Positions 16,247-26,155 are shown, numbered from the stretch's first letter. The stretch is 43,970 nt of DNA from an uncultured Prevotella sp. (GCA_900316295.1 ONCJ01000023.1:1-43970), one strand, 5' to 3'. The notes: generated by a model not told the origin, from the letters alone. Translations and numbers: made by a program.

Positions 16247-17506
16247 ATGAAGATACTTTGGATTACCAATGCACTGCTTCCCGAGGCAGAAGCACAACTT
16301 CGAGGACAGGCAGAAGTTAAGGGCACTGGCGGATGGATTCCAAGTCTGGCGGAGAAAGTCTGCAAGACAGACGGCATAAGCATGTCTGTGGCAGCCCTCT
16401 CCCCTCTCGTCAAGGAGATTACGACCATACAGGGTGAGGGGATAACACATTTTGCAATACCTTCAGTTGGAGACACAACGTATCAGAAATGCTACGAAGA
16501 AGCATATCGAAAGATATTCCAAGAAACACAACCCGACGTGGTACACATTCACGGAACGGAATACCCACACTCGTTAGCAGCACTCAGAGCGTGCGGGGCA
16601 GACAAGACTATCATATCACTCCAAGGTATCGTATCATCTATTGCGAGCTACTACATGGGAGGCATAAGCACTTCTGAAGCACGGCGCAACATTACCCTGC
16701 GAGGTCTATTACGACCTTCGCTGATGCAGGAACAAAAAGAGATGGCCCAACGTGGTGAATATGAAAAGCAACTGTTTAGAGAATCCAGATACATCATGGG
16801 GCGCACGGCATGGGATAGAGCACAGGTCTTAACTATTAATCCGCAAATAACATATTTCCATGGAGGAGAAATATTAAGAACAGAATTTTACGAAGGAAAG
16901 TGGGACTATAACAAATGTGTACCACATACCATCTTTGCAAGCCAAGCAGGATATCCACTAAAGGGACTCCACAAGATAATATCAGCATTAGGAACCGTCA
17001 TCAAACAATATCCTGACCTGCAACTACGTGTGGCGGGGCGCGATATTACCTTCAGCAAAGGCACATGGAAGGACAGACTACGCATATCAACATACGGGAA
17101 GATAATTAAAGGACTAATAAAGAAACACAACCTGACAGGACACGTCACCTTCACGGGTAATCTGAATGCCGAGGAGATGAAGCGGGAATATCTGCATAGC
17201 AACGTATTCATCTGTCCAAGCAGTATAGAGAACAGTCCCAATTCACTGGCAGAAGCTCAGATTCTCGGTGTTCCCGTGCTTGCATCTCAAGTTGGTGGTA
17301 TTCCCGACATGATGCAAGGCGACGAGGAACATCTTTATCGCTTTGAAGAAGTTGAAATGTTAGCCCATAAGATTGTACAGTTGTTTGAAAAGCAGGACGA
17401 GATTGACACAGAACCAATGCGACAGGTGGCACTGAAACGTCATAACCCAGAGAAGATTATAGAAGAATTAATCGACACATATAAAGCGGTAATGGATAAG
17501 CACTAA
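16247..17506 (+). CDS. Glycosyltransferase family 4
   Basis: A 419-residue GT-B enzyme. The start is MKILWITNALLPEAE at ATG 16247; an in-frame ATG at 16046 would add 67 residues that translate the ATPase remnant in a wrong frame. The N-terminal domain has the HIHGTEYPHSLAA acceptor region. The C-terminal domain has FASQAGYPLKGLHK, the VTFTGNLNAEEMK loop, and the donor-binding motif CPSSIENSPNSLAEAQILG, with the typical E-x7-E spacing. Donor sugar is unknown. It is isolated between two ATPase remnants, with about 500 bp of non-coding DNA on each side, so it is probably a late insertion into the locus. Confidence 0.85.
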   Translation: MKILWITNALLPEAEAQLRGQAEVKGTGGWIPSLAEKVCKTDGISMSVAALSPLVKEITTIQGEGITHFAIPSVGDTTYQKCYEEAYRKIFQETQPDVVHIHGTEYPHSLAALRACGADKTIISLQGIVSSIASYYMGGISTSEARRNITLRGLLRPSLMQEQKEMAQRGEYEKQLFRESRYIMGRTAWDRAQVLTINPQITYFHGGEILRTEFYEGKWDYNKCVPHTIFASQAGYPLKGLHKIISALGTVIKQYPDLQLRVAGRDITFSKGTWKDRLRISTYGKIIKGLIKKHNLTGHVTFTGNLNAEEMKREYLHSNVFICPSSIENSPNSLAEAQILGVPVLASQVGGIPDMMQGDEEHLYRFEEVEMLAHKIVQLFEKQDEIDTEPMRQVALKRHNPEKIIEELIDTYKAVMDKH

Positions 17507-17535
17507 GATAATTACACACATTTGCGTAATGCAAT

Positions 17536-17566
17536 TTTGCGTAATTAAAATTATTTACTACCTTTG
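17536..17566 (+). promoter_or_regulatory. Promoter ahead of the second ATPase remnant
   Basis: TTTG at 17536-17539 and TACCTTTG at 17559-17566 are separated by 19 bp. Just downstream are two direct copies of AAAAGGTGTAACA (17575-17587 and 17589-17601), a possible operator. The promoter probably served the now deleted ATPase gene. Confidence 0.65.
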
Positions 17567-17625
17567 CATCGCATAAAAGGTGTAACACAAAAGGTGTAAC
17601 ATTTAGAGTAAAACATCAGAAGTAA

Positions 17626-17952
17626 AATAAAAAGGTAGAGAACAATCGGCAGGTAAACGAGGCTATTGTAAGTATCCTGGACGACAAGTCAAGCCAGTAC
17701 GAGACTCTGATAACCTTTCTTACAGACAATCAATTTCATGTACTGAAGGCTATTGCCAAAGAGGGATGTGTGGCACAACCACAATCGAATGCCTTTATAC
17801 AGAAGTACGAACTGCCGAGTGCCAGCAGTATAAAAAAGTCACTTGAGGTGTTGACAGAAAAAGATTTGGTTTATCACGATACCAAGGGCTACAGCGTATA
17901 TGACCACTTCTTTGAGATATGGCTTAAGAGGCTTCAGGTTTTAAGTATTTAA
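17626..17952 (+). pseudogene. C-terminal remnant of a second AAA ATPase (COG1672-like)
   Basis: From 17626 an open frame without an early ATG encodes SSQYETLITFLTDNQFHVLK, then AIAKEGCVAQPQSNAF, YELPSASSIKKSLEVL and GYSVYDHFFEIWLKRL. This is the winged-helix C terminus of the archaeal-type ATPase family (COG1672, DUF234-like) common in Bacteroidota. The P-loop domain is missing, and the 5' part is only the promoter and two short repeats. A small in-frame ATG at 17770 could make a 60-residue peptide, but I regard the whole as a deletion remnant. It differs in family from the remnant at 16018. Confidence 0.7.
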
Positions 17953-18032
17953 GGTAACTTTATACTTTTCCTTACTTTCTGACGTTTCTAATTATAAGAT
18001 TCCTGAAGGAGAGATCCACAAGTTAATTTAAC

Positions 18033-19157
18033 ATGGTAGCATATTTCACAATAGCATTCTTGGCAGTATTTCTTGCTCTTATTCCATCGAACAAGAAGTT
18101 CGGACTTAATTGTGCCTTCTTGGTCATCACCACCTTCCTCGCCATCCGCTATATGTGGGGTAATGACTATCTTGCATACCTCGAGATGTACCAAAATTTC
18201 AATACTGCAAATTTTGACTTATTTGACATAGAAAAGAATGCAGCGCTCAGAGGTGGTAAAGAATATGGATGGGTAATACTGAATCGATTGTTTGGTACAT
18301 TACATCTTGGGTTCTTTGGCATGATTATTGCCCTGACCTTATTCGAGAACTGGGTTATAAGGCGAATGATAATACGCTTTGTAGAACCTAAATCCTATTG
18401 GATAGCCATAGCCTTCTATGTTTTCACGACATGGTTCCCTGTAGATGCAAGTATGATGCGCCAATACCTTTGCGTATGCCTCTACATATTGGTAGTTGAG
18501 TTGATGACAGACAAGAAGGTACGTGGATACCTGTTTTGGGCTATTGGAATTATAATGTTGGGAACAACTTTCCATCTCAGCAACATGATTACAATGGCAA
18601 CATTACCTGCGTTCTACATACACTTCAAGAATAATAACAAAACATATATTTTGATGGTTGGAATAGGAATGTTTCTTTTCCTATGGAACACATACGGATT
18701 TCAGTATATCGGAAGTGCTCTTGTACAGTTTATGATTGCCGACGAAGGCGTACGCAGCTATGCTGTATATGCAGGAGAACAAGGAGAAATAGCGAACTCT
18801 GGTCTTGGAGTATACTTTTCATACATCAAATTAGTTGTCCTATTATTTATATTACCAAAGATAATTGAAAAAGACAAGCAATCCATTATTCTTTTAGTAA
18901 TTGCTTCCTATTTCATTGCTGCGATAGGAACCATTATTCCGCCAGCAGGGCGAATGGTCATCTTCTTTACCATTTGGGAAATCATTCTATGGCCTTGGTT
19001 ATTCAAATTTGCAAAACAACATCCATGGATGTTTATTGTCATATTGGCACAAATCATTATTATGGGCAAGGAAATCACAGAATTCTTCTACTCCCCTATA
19101 TGGCATGATAGGTTCTTTGAATATCACACCATTTTTAGTGCTCCGACATTTATGTAA
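18033..19157 (+). CDS. wzy: EpsG-family polysaccharide polymerase (Wzy-type)
   Basis: A 374-residue inner-membrane protein with about ten transmembrane segments. It starts MVAYFTIAFLAVFLALIP. An extracytoplasmic loop with WGNDYLAYLEMYQNF and a segment TWFPVDASMMRQYLCVCLY are signatures of the EpsG/Wzy family that joins lipid-linked repeat units into polymer. Only one polymerase is present, which fits one repeat-unit chemistry. The 81-bp gap upstream, after the ATPase remnant, has no clear promoter; transcription may come from 17536. It is followed after 18 bp by the GT2 gene. Confidence 0.82.
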   Translation: MVAYFTIAFLAVFLALIPSNKKFGLNCAFLVITTFLAIRYMWGNDYLAYLEMYQNFNTANFDLFDIEKNAALRGGKEYGWVILNRLFGTLHLGFFGMIIALTLFENWVIRRMIIRFVEPKSYWIAIAFYVFTTWFPVDASMMRQYLCVCLYILVVELMTDKKVRGYLFWAIGIIMLGTTFHLSNMITMATLPAFYIHFKNNNKTYILMVGIGMFLFLWNTYGFQYIGSALVQFMIADEGVRSYAVYAGEQGEIANSGLGVYFSYIKLVVLLFILPKIIEKDKQSIILLVIASYFIAAIGTIIPPAGRMVIFFTIWEIILWPWLFKFAKQHPWMFIVILAQIIIMGKEITEFFYSPIWHDRFFEYHTIFSAPTFM

Positions 19158-19175
19158 TCTTATTCTCTACATGAA

Positions 19176-20102
19176 ATGACTGCAACAAACGATATACATA
19201 TAGCCATCTTACTTACTTGTCACAACAGACAGGAAAAGACTACAAAATGCTTGTATTCCCTTAAAACTGCATTGGTAAATCACAACAAACAATCTAAAGA
19301 GAAAATCATAATAGAGATTTTCCTTACCGACGATGGATGCACAGATGGGACTGTAGAAGCGGCACGTAATATATTTCCTAACGCAAGCACCTTGCATATT
19401 TTACATGGAAATGGGAATCTATATTGGGCTGGAGGAATGAGATTCTGTTGGAAAGAAGCCATAAAAAGAAATAAAGAATGGAATTACTACCTATTATTGA
19501 ATGATGACGTTGAACTGATGAATAGTGTATTTTCTGAACTATTAGACGCAGAGCAATACGAATTCAGCAAATATGGTATACACGGATTGGTTAGCGGTAT
19601 CACATGTGACACTATAGACTGTTCAAAAACCACATACGGTGGAAGTAAATGGGTAAATAAATTACTTTTTACCATGACACTGCTTAACCCTACAGGAGAA
19701 CCACAGCCCTGTGATATAACAAATGCAAACATTTTGTTAGTTCCGACATCTATCGTGTCAAAGATTGGCATCTTTCATGACAAATATCAACATAGTATTG
19801 CTGATTATGACTATAGCAATACTGCTCGTATCAATCAACTACCTGTCTTTGTTACGGCAAATTATTGCGGTCGTTGCGCACACGACCACAACGATTATGA
19901 TACTGAGGCGGATAAGATAAAAGCCATGTCGCTAAGTGAACGAAAGAAATACTTCAATAATCCCTTACATTCTAATAAGGATTATATGCACTTCATTAGA
20001 CGTATCGCTCCTATACGGCTTCCCATCGTATGGACAGGAAGAACATTGAATGTTTATTTCCCAAATCTTTATTATACACTAAAGAGAATCATGAAAATGT
20101 AA
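19176..20102 (+). CDS. Glycosyltransferase family 2
   Basis: A 308-residue GT-A enzyme. It begins with the nucleotide-binding strand IAILLTCHNRQEKT, the LTDDGCTDGT motif near residues 50-59 and the metal-binding LLNDDVEL near 107-114, all typical of GT2. NGNLYWAGGMR resembles rhamnosyltransferase-type members. The C terminus carries basic and hydrophobic residues that could associate with the membrane. Donor sugar is not determinable. It is part of the wzy operon. Confidence 0.87.
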   Translation: MTATNDIHIAILLTCHNRQEKTTKCLYSLKTALVNHNKQSKEKIIIEIFLTDDGCTDGTVEAARNIFPNASTLHILHGNGNLYWAGGMRFCWKEAIKRNKEWNYYLLLNDDVELMNSVFSELLDAEQYEFSKYGIHGLVSGITCDTIDCSKTTYGGSKWVNKLLFTMTLLNPTGEPQPCDITNANILLVPTSIVSKIGIFHDKYQHSIADYDYSNTARINQLPVFVTANYCGRCAHDHNDYDTEADKIKAMSLSERKKYFNNPLHSNKDYMHFIRRIAPIRLPIVWTGRTLNVYFPNLYYTLKRIMKM

Positions 20103-20116
20103 GAAATATACAAGTT

Positions 20117-21139
20117 ATGCTCAAACAAAAATATGACATAATATTCCTGTCAAACATTCCCTCATTCTACAAAGTTAAGCAGTGGAATGAGGTTGCAAAG
20201 CATAAACATGTCTTAATCATTCTTACGAAAGTCAATTGTGACGACCGCAACGCAGATTTCGTGTCAGAATCACTAAATTGTGAGTATGAATTCCTGCAAG
20301 GAAATATATGCAAAAAAGGATGGCAACTGGCACAGATTTTGAGGAACACGAAATTCGACCATTTGGTTATTGGCGGATGGAATGAGCCAACATTTCATGT
20401 AGCTGCATGGCTTTCCCCCAGAAGCAAAAACGCAGTAGTCTGCGAATCAAGTATCTTTGAATACCAACCATCAGCCATCAAAGACATCATTAAGAAATAC
20501 TTCCTTAACAGAATCTCAATAGGATACCCTTCGGGTAAGCCGCAAGGCAGGCTGCTCAGGAAATTAGGATTTTCAGGAGACTTGCACTATACAGGAGGAT
20601 GCGGACTTCTAAACTATATCGACCAACCACCTTTTGAATCACGAAACAAGGTTCGCAATTTCATATATGTTGGCAGGTTAGCTCCTGAGAAGAACTTAGA
20701 AATGCTTATTTCAGTTTTCAACTCATTTCCTCACTTAACACTGACCATTATTGGCTTTGGACCTATGGAAGCTCAGTTGAAAGCAATAGCTGGTAAGAAC
20801 ATTCTCTTTACTGGAGCCATACCAAATAAAGAATTGGCCACCTACTATCAACAGGCAGATTGCTTTATCCTACCAAGCATACGGGAACCATGGGGATTGG
20901 TTGTTGAAGAGGCTCTAAACAACGGATGTCCCGTCATTGTAAGTGATAAGGTGGGCTGCAATGAAGATTTAGTAACGGACGAGACAGGTATTGTCTTCCA
21001 ATACGACAAGCCTACGTCTTTGACAGAGGCAATAAAGAAAATATGTGATATTGACTCCTATAATCGCTTGCGACATGGTGTATCAAAGATGGACTTTGCG
21101 AAGCGGGCACAAAAACAAATAGAGATATATCTGGACTAA
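20117..21139 (+). CDS. Glycosyltransferase family 4
   Basis: A 340-residue GT-B enzyme. I chose ATG 20117 (MLKQKYDIIFLSN) over the in-frame ATG at 20030, which overlaps the GT2 gene by 73 bp and adds non-conserved residues. The C-terminal domain shows FIYVGRLAPEKNLEML, TIIGFGPMEAQLK and the donor motif LPSIREPWGLVVEEALNNG with its E-x7-E pair. The acceptor is probably the growing lipid-linked oligosaccharide. Donor is unknown. It starts 14 bp after the GT2 stop, and the next transferase starts 24 bp after its end. Confidence 0.87.
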   Translation: MLKQKYDIIFLSNIPSFYKVKQWNEVAKHKHVLIILTKVNCDDRNADFVSESLNCEYEFLQGNICKKGWQLAQILRNTKFDHLVIGGWNEPTFHVAAWLSPRSKNAVVCESSIFEYQPSAIKDIIKKYFLNRISIGYPSGKPQGRLLRKLGFSGDLHYTGGCGLLNYIDQPPFESRNKVRNFIYVGRLAPEKNLEMLISVFNSFPHLTLTIIGFGPMEAQLKAIAGKNILFTGAIPNKELATYYQQADCFILPSIREPWGLVVEEALNNGCPVIVSDKVGCNEDLVTDETGIVFQYDKPTSLTEAIKKICDIDSYNRLRHGVSKMDFAKRAQKQIEIYLD

Positions 21140-21163
21140 TCACAAACAAAACAAAATTAGCGT

Positions 21164-22387
21164 ATGAAGGTTCTACAGATAAACGTAACTGCCAACAGTG
21201 GAAGCACAGGAAAGATAGCTGAGCAGATTGGCAGATTAGTAATGGCAGAAGGATGGCAATCGATGATTGCATACGGACGTTATGCGAACCCTTCAGAAAG
21301 CAACCTCATACGCATTGGAACGAAGTTTGACTTAATTGAGCATGGCATAGAGAGTCGGTTGTTTGACAATCATGGATTAGCGTCACGACAAGCTACAAGG
21401 CAATTTATTCAAAAGGTAGAAGAAATCAAACCAGACATCATCCATCTGCACAATATTCACGGATATTACATAAACTACCAATTGTTGTTTGATTACTTAA
21501 GCAAGTTGGACACACCGATAGTATGGACACTACACGACTGTTGGTCGTTCACTGGACATTGCGCACACTTCGATTTTGCAAAATGTGAGAAATGGAGAAA
21601 TGGGTGCTGTGCCCCATGTCCATGCAAGAAAAAATATCCCACCACACTAATAGCTGACAGATCAAAAGAGAACTGGGAGACCAAACAACAGTGTTTTACG
21701 TCTATAAAGAATATGACTCTTGTTCCCGTAAGTAATTGGCTTGGCGATTTGACACGACAGTCATTCCTTAACCAATTTCATATAAGGGTAATACATAACG
21801 GAATAGACCTTAACAATTTCCAGCCCACAGAGGACGTCAAAGCTATCAAAGCAAAAAATGGCATAACAGGCAAATATACAATACTTGGTGTAGCAAACGT
21901 ATGGAACGGCCGAAAAGGATTTGCAGATTTCATTCGCTTACGTACAATACTGCCACAAGTTTATAATATTGTTCTTGTAGGAGTTTCTAAGAAACAAAAG
22001 TCAATACTACCAAAAGGAATTATCGGTATTGAACGTACACAAGAGCAAAAGGAATTAACGCAACTATACTCAGCTGCAAATGTATTCGTAAATCCAACAT
22101 ACGAAGACAACTACCCTACTACAAATCTTGAATCCATAGCATGTGGCACTCCTGTTATAAGCTACAGAACAGGCGGCAGCCCTGAAAGTATAAATAAAGA
22201 TACAGGAATAGTTGTAAAGCAAGGGGATATAAACGGATTAGCTGAAGCAATTCAAGGTGTATGCAAGAAAGGAAAAGATTTATATAAAGAGAAGTGTAGA
22301 ACATGGGCAGAACAACATTTTGACATGCACCAATGCTTTGAAGAATATATACATCTATATAAAGAAATAGTTAGCCAAAAAGGCTAA
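21164..22387 (+). CDS. Glycosyltransferase family 4, WcaC-like
   Basis: A 407-residue GT-B enzyme beginning MKVLQINVTANSGSTGKIAE. The N-terminal domain holds IIHLHNIHGYYINY and WTLHDCWSFTGHC, followed by a cysteine-rich insert (CEKWRNGCCAPCPCKKKYP near residues 143-161), which is typical of a WcaC-like subgroup and might bind metal. The donor domain has ILGVANVWNGRKGF and NPTYEDNYPTTNLESIACG. It is the last gene of the rightward operon. Its final codons form part of a terminator hairpin. Confidence 0.87.
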   Translation: MKVLQINVTANSGSTGKIAEQIGRLVMAEGWQSMIAYGRYANPSESNLIRIGTKFDLIEHGIESRLFDNHGLASRQATRQFIQKVEEIKPDIIHLHNIHGYYINYQLLFDYLSKLDTPIVWTLHDCWSFTGHCAHFDFAKCEKWRNGCCAPCPCKKKYPTTLIADRSKENWETKQQCFTSIKNMTLVPVSNWLGDLTRQSFLNQFHIRVIHNGIDLNNFQPTEDVKAIKAKNGITGKYTILGVANVWNGRKGFADFIRLRTILPQVYNIVLVGVSKKQKSILPKGIIGIERTQEQKELTQLYSAANVFVNPTYEDNYPTTNLESIACGTPVISYRTGGSPESINKDTGIVVKQGDINGLAEAIQGVCKKGKDLYKEKCRTWAEQHFDMHQCFEEYIHLYKEIVSQKG

Positions 22388-22397
22388 CTATTTTTTA
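22367..22397 (+). terminator. Terminator at the end of the polysaccharide operon
   Basis: ATAGTTAGCC (22367-22376) pairs perfectly with GGCTAACTAT (22382-22391) around AAAAA, followed by a run of T residues. The hairpin includes the stop codon of the last glycosyltransferase and separates the operon from convergent wzz. Confidence 0.85.
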
Positions 22398-23468
22398 TTC
22401 TGACCTAAGTTCATTCGCTATCAAATCCCGACAAACATACAGACCCGTCAAAACTGCAGTGAATACCATAAAAAATAAGATGTTCAACATGCGTTTCGGT
22501 CCTGCTGGTTTTAGTGGAACGGTGGCCCCTTGAATTACTGTAAATGCAGGAATACGTTCCTGCAACTTTGCCTCAGCCATCTGCAACTGATTGAGCATTA
22601 CAGAATACGCATTAAATTTCAGTTGCATATCATTTTCAAGATCACTTTCTTTCAGTTTGTAGCTTTGCATGACGACATCTGTATTCTGGTCTGCATAGCT
22701 ACCATAGCCCTGACGCGCCTTTTCGTACTCGCGTTTCGCCTCAGCCGTTAACTTCCTATAGTACTCTACATCATTACGAGCCTTATTGGTACGATATTCT
22801 GTTATAAAGTCTTGAAGTTTTGCCCTGACAGAATCAGCAACGGTTGCACATATTAACGGATCCTGTTCTGTAACCGTAATAGTTATTAATCCTGTCTTCA
22901 TCTCCACACTGCAACCTACAGTATTGATAATTGCTTCAAAGACATCACTTTGTTCCTTTGTCAAGTTAAACAAATCGACACCTTTAGAGGAACCTTTGCC
23001 TGATATTTCCTCTTTTTTTGCAAACAGTTTCAAAATAGCTTTGGGGACTATCGCTAATGTTTTAATTACAGGATTTCCCTTCTGAAATTTCTGCTTGTAT
23101 GCATAATAGGTAGTGTCAATATCCCCATCTTTACTCTTAACATTGATATTGATAATACTATTTATAAAATCATTTGATTGCAACACTTTAGGATATATCT
23201 CTGGCACAATAGCATCACCAGCTACATTCCCATTAAGGTCGATTCCCATCATTGCAGCCATATTACCCATAACACCACCACTACCAGCCGTATTCTCTGG
23301 AGCAAGAACGACCTGACACTGATAATATCGAGGAGCTGGTAAATTCCACAGACACGCAAGGCTAAAAGACACGACACCAACAATACAGAAGAGCATTTTT
23401 TTCTTCCATATACGGTTACAAATAACAAATATATCTACGGCTTGTTTTTTCTTATTCTTTTCTTCCAT
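22395..23468 (-). CDS. wzz: Wzz/GumC-type chain-length determinant
   Basis: A 357-residue inner-membrane protein of the polysaccharide co-polymerase family. One transmembrane helix lies near residues 25-45 (MLFCIVGVVSFSLACLW) and a second near 330-350. Between them is a periplasmic Wzz domain with a long coiled coil (about 215-300). The Pro-rich segment VPLKPAGPKR before the second helix is diagnostic. There is no C-terminal kinase domain, so chain length control is separate from any tyrosine autokinase, and no such kinase is in the window. It starts 10 bp after the OPX gene and shares its operon. Confidence 0.85.
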   Translation of the reverse strand: MEEKNKKKQAVDIFVICNRIWKKKMLFCIVGVVSFSLACLWNLPAPRYYQCQVVLAPENTAGSGGVMGNMAAMMGIDLNGNVAGDAIVPEIYPKVLQSNDFINSIININVKSKDGDIDTTYYAYKQKFQKGNPVIKTLAIVPKAILKLFAKKEEISGKGSSKGVDLFNLTKEQSDVFEAIINTVGCSVEMKTGLITITVTEQDPLICATVADSVRAKLQDFITEYRTNKARNDVEYYRKLTAEAKREYEKARQGYGSYADQNTDVVMQSYKLKESDLENDMQLKFNAYSVMLNQLQMAEAKLQERIPAFTVIQGATVPLKPAGPKRMLNILFFMVFTAVLTGLYVCRDLIANELRSE

Positions 23469-23478
23469 GTCTAACTAT

Positions 23479-26049
23479 TTATTTTGCCATATTTGCTATA
23501 GTAGCAATCATTGTAGCGATAGTTGCAGTGCTGGTACCAATAGCAAGTTTCTCAGCAAGTCCCATACGCGACTGGCGCTTAGTTGGAACGACAATCTCAC
23601 AACCAGGACGCACCTTGGCATTATGACCAACCTTGGCTACCATACCATTCATATAGAGTACGTATGTATCACGCTTCTTGGCTTCATTGCCAAATCCTCC
23701 AGCCTGATCAATATAGTAGCTGACGCTTTTACCCGGGACGTAGCTGACTGAGTTGGGATAGAGCACAGCTCCATTGATCTTGACAGTACCATTGTAACGC
23801 GGAACGACAAGGCGGTCACCCTCACGAAGAAGGATATCGGCATCGCTTCCTGGTTTTGCTATTGCTTTTTCAAGTTCTATACCTACAGGATAAGAATCAG
23901 GTATATTGAACTTTTCGAGTTCTTTCTGTTGCGTCTGCTTAGCTATGTCACTGAAAGAGCCATTCTGACTGGATGCCGCCATCTCCAAGAGATTCTTCTG
24001 CTGACGCTCGCTCTCCATACGGAGGATGCTCTCCATACGGGCTCGTTCATCAGCATTGACCTGACGTATCAGGCGTGCTCCCTGAACGTATGCCATATCA
24101 GTGAAGCCACCAGACAACTTGACGAGATCGCTAAGACGTGTGTCACGCTTGATCATGGTATATGCACCAGAGAACATAACCTCGCCATCAATAAATACAT
24201 TCTGCTGATTGTTATAACCTGGACTACGGCGTACATAGACGTGGTCGAAAGGTTTTAAGATAAAGCCTGGTTCACCATCAACAATGAAACCATCTTTCAG
24301 AGCGAAACTGAAGGTTTGGGCAATGGCTGAATCTGGCTGGAGCGCTTCGGGATTGACAACTCTACGGGCTACGTCCACCTTGACAGTAGAGGCTGTCTCC
24401 CTGAGACCACCAGCCTGAAGAATGAAGTCCTCAAGGGTCTCGTTGGCAGCATACTTATATATACCAGGATATTGTACCTCGCCATGGATTGTGAGCGTCT
24501 GCTCTTCCTGAACATCCTGTCGGGTAGGAATGAACAACACATCCTCATTCTGCAATGCTATGTCAGCTACAGAACCATCCATGATGCCTTTAACATCAAC
24601 AGGGATGACCTCAAGGGAACGATCTTCGCGCATACGATGAATGATGGCTCGAGCGATGAAGGCTTCCTCTGTGACTCCTTCAGCTGCCTCGAGAAGCGAG
24701 CGAACGCTATTGATATCCTCGCCAACCTGATACATACCAGGACGGAAGACGGCACCTTTGACCTGTACCATATTCTCATAGCGAGCAATGACAGAATCAA
24801 CACTTACAGAATCTTCGTCAGCAACACGAAAAGAGCCTGCATCGAACTCGTTGACGGTATAAATGGAATATTGTCTGCCATTCTTGCGAATGACACGAAC
24901 AGACTTGGTATAAGCATCACCTGTAAAACCACCTGCGTAACGTATGAGCGTGCCAAGACTCTCATTCTTCTTCATCTCATAATACATTGGCCGCTTCACC
25001 TTACCTGCGATATTGACCAAGCAATCGTAGGCTCCAACAACAATAACATCATTGTCTGAAAGACGTACATTGCCTGTGAGTTTGCCATTGAGCATATAGT
25101 CATACACATCGACAACACTGACGAGGGCACCATTGCGGTAGACTTTTATATTACGAAGCGTACCAAGATCGGTCACACCTCCTGCCATGTGAAGGGCATG
25201 GAACACTGTGGCAAAAGCTGAAAGAGTGTATGTTCCAGGCTTCTTGACCTCACCCATGACATTGACAAGAATGGTCTTGGTCTGACCTACAGTGAGACGA
25301 ACCTTAGAACTGCTATAGCGGGCACCGAGAGTAGAACGAAGGCGGGCATTGGCTTGCGCCACGGTGAGTCCACTGACCTGAATAGGTCCGAAGCCATCAA
25401 TATTGATGTCACCATCAGGAGAGACTGTACTCTGAGTGGACTTCTGAGATGCGCCATAGATATCAATATAAACGGCATCACCAGGACCAAGACGATAATT
25501 GGCTGGTGTGGCGATATTCATCACAGGTTCAAAAGAAAGATCCTCACGATTGAAAAAATCATGACCAAAGACTCTTTTTCGGTTAAAGTATAGTACAGAT
25601 TTTTCTTTTTCTTTATCTTCACCTGTCATATCACTTAGCATACCATTCATCTGCTCACCTTCTACGTAATCACTACCTGCAGGGCGATCATACGGCATAG
25701 GTCTAATACGATAGTCTGAGTTCTGTTCAACTTTTTCCGTCGCTTGTTGGTAAGCTTGCTTCGGGTCTGAATTGTTTACCCTGCCCCTGCTACCACCTTC
25801 GGCATTTTCTATATTGGTAGTGGTGACGCCACCACCACTTTTGATCTTTTCATACTGGCTACGGACACGACGTATCTGACTGATGTCCACATGGTTTTGC
25901 ATGAGCTTAGTAACAATCTGGGCATTAGGGGTGCCTTTCTTCGTTTCCTTGCCTATAAAATCCATCACCTCACTATCGCTCATACCTGACTGGGCATAGA
26001 CTCCAACCATCATGAACGACATGAGGAGCAAACAAAGATATCTTCTCAT
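23479..26049 (-). CDS. OPX-family polysaccharide export protein with many SLBB domains
   Basis: An 856-residue protein. A signal peptide, MRRYLCLLLMSFMMVGVYAQ, is present. I chose ATG 26049 because it starts exactly at this peptide. The poly-export domain (NYRLGPGDAVYIDIYGAS and SPDGDINIDGFGPIQVSG) starts near residue 185. It is followed by repeated SLBB units recognisable by VNVMGEVKKPGTY, VNIAGKVKRPMYY, VQVKGAVFRPGMY, LTIHGEVQYPGIY, VFIDGEVMFSGAY and VKINGAVLYPNS. This is about six units, more than the two in E. coli Wza. It should bridge the periplasm and export the polymer with Wzz. The -7 element TACCTTTG (26115-26108) on the minus strand is the probable promoter. Confidence 0.87.
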   Translation of the reverse strand: MRRYLCLLLMSFMMVGVYAQSGMSDSEVMDFIGKETKKGTPNAQIVTKLMQNHVDISQIRRVRSQYEKIKSGGGVTTTNIENAEGGSRGRVNNSDPKQAYQQATEKVEQNSDYRIRPMPYDRPAGSDYVEGEQMNGMLSDMTGEDKEKEKSVLYFNRKRVFGHDFFNREDLSFEPVMNIATPANYRLGPGDAVYIDIYGASQKSTQSTVSPDGDINIDGFGPIQVSGLTVAQANARLRSTLGARYSSSKVRLTVGQTKTILVNVMGEVKKPGTYTLSAFATVFHALHMAGGVTDLGTLRNIKVYRNGALVSVVDVYDYMLNGKLTGNVRLSDNDVIVVGAYDCLVNIAGKVKRPMYYEMKKNESLGTLIRYAGGFTGDAYTKSVRVIRKNGRQYSIYTVNEFDAGSFRVADEDSVSVDSVIARYENMVQVKGAVFRPGMYQVGEDINSVRSLLEAAEGVTEEAFIARAIIHRMREDRSLEVIPVDVKGIMDGSVADIALQNEDVLFIPTRQDVQEEQTLTIHGEVQYPGIYKYAANETLEDFILQAGGLRETASTVKVDVARRVVNPEALQPDSAIAQTFSFALKDGFIVDGEPGFILKPFDHVYVRRSPGYNNQQNVFIDGEVMFSGAYTMIKRDTRLSDLVKLSGGFTDMAYVQGARLIRQVNADERARMESILRMESERQQKNLLEMAASSQNGSFSDIAKQTQQKELEKFNIPDSYPVGIELEKAIAKPGSDADILLREGDRLVVPRYNGTVKINGAVLYPNSVSYVPGKSVSYYIDQAGGFGNEAKKRDTYVLYMNGMVAKVGHNAKVRPGCEIVVPTKRQSRMGLAEKLAIGTSTATIATMIATIANMAK

Positions 26050-26155
26050 TGTATACAAGTGGTTTTTTCTTTTTTATAAATATAACTCCGAAAAGCTAAT
26101 TTTGTTGCAAAGGTAATGGTTTTATACCTACTTTTCTGTTTTTTTATATAAAATA

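Noticed and set aside
24472-25059. A 195-codon frame antisense to the OPX gene
   Set aside because: It is a shadow of the SLBB coding sequence, without promoter or protein-like features.
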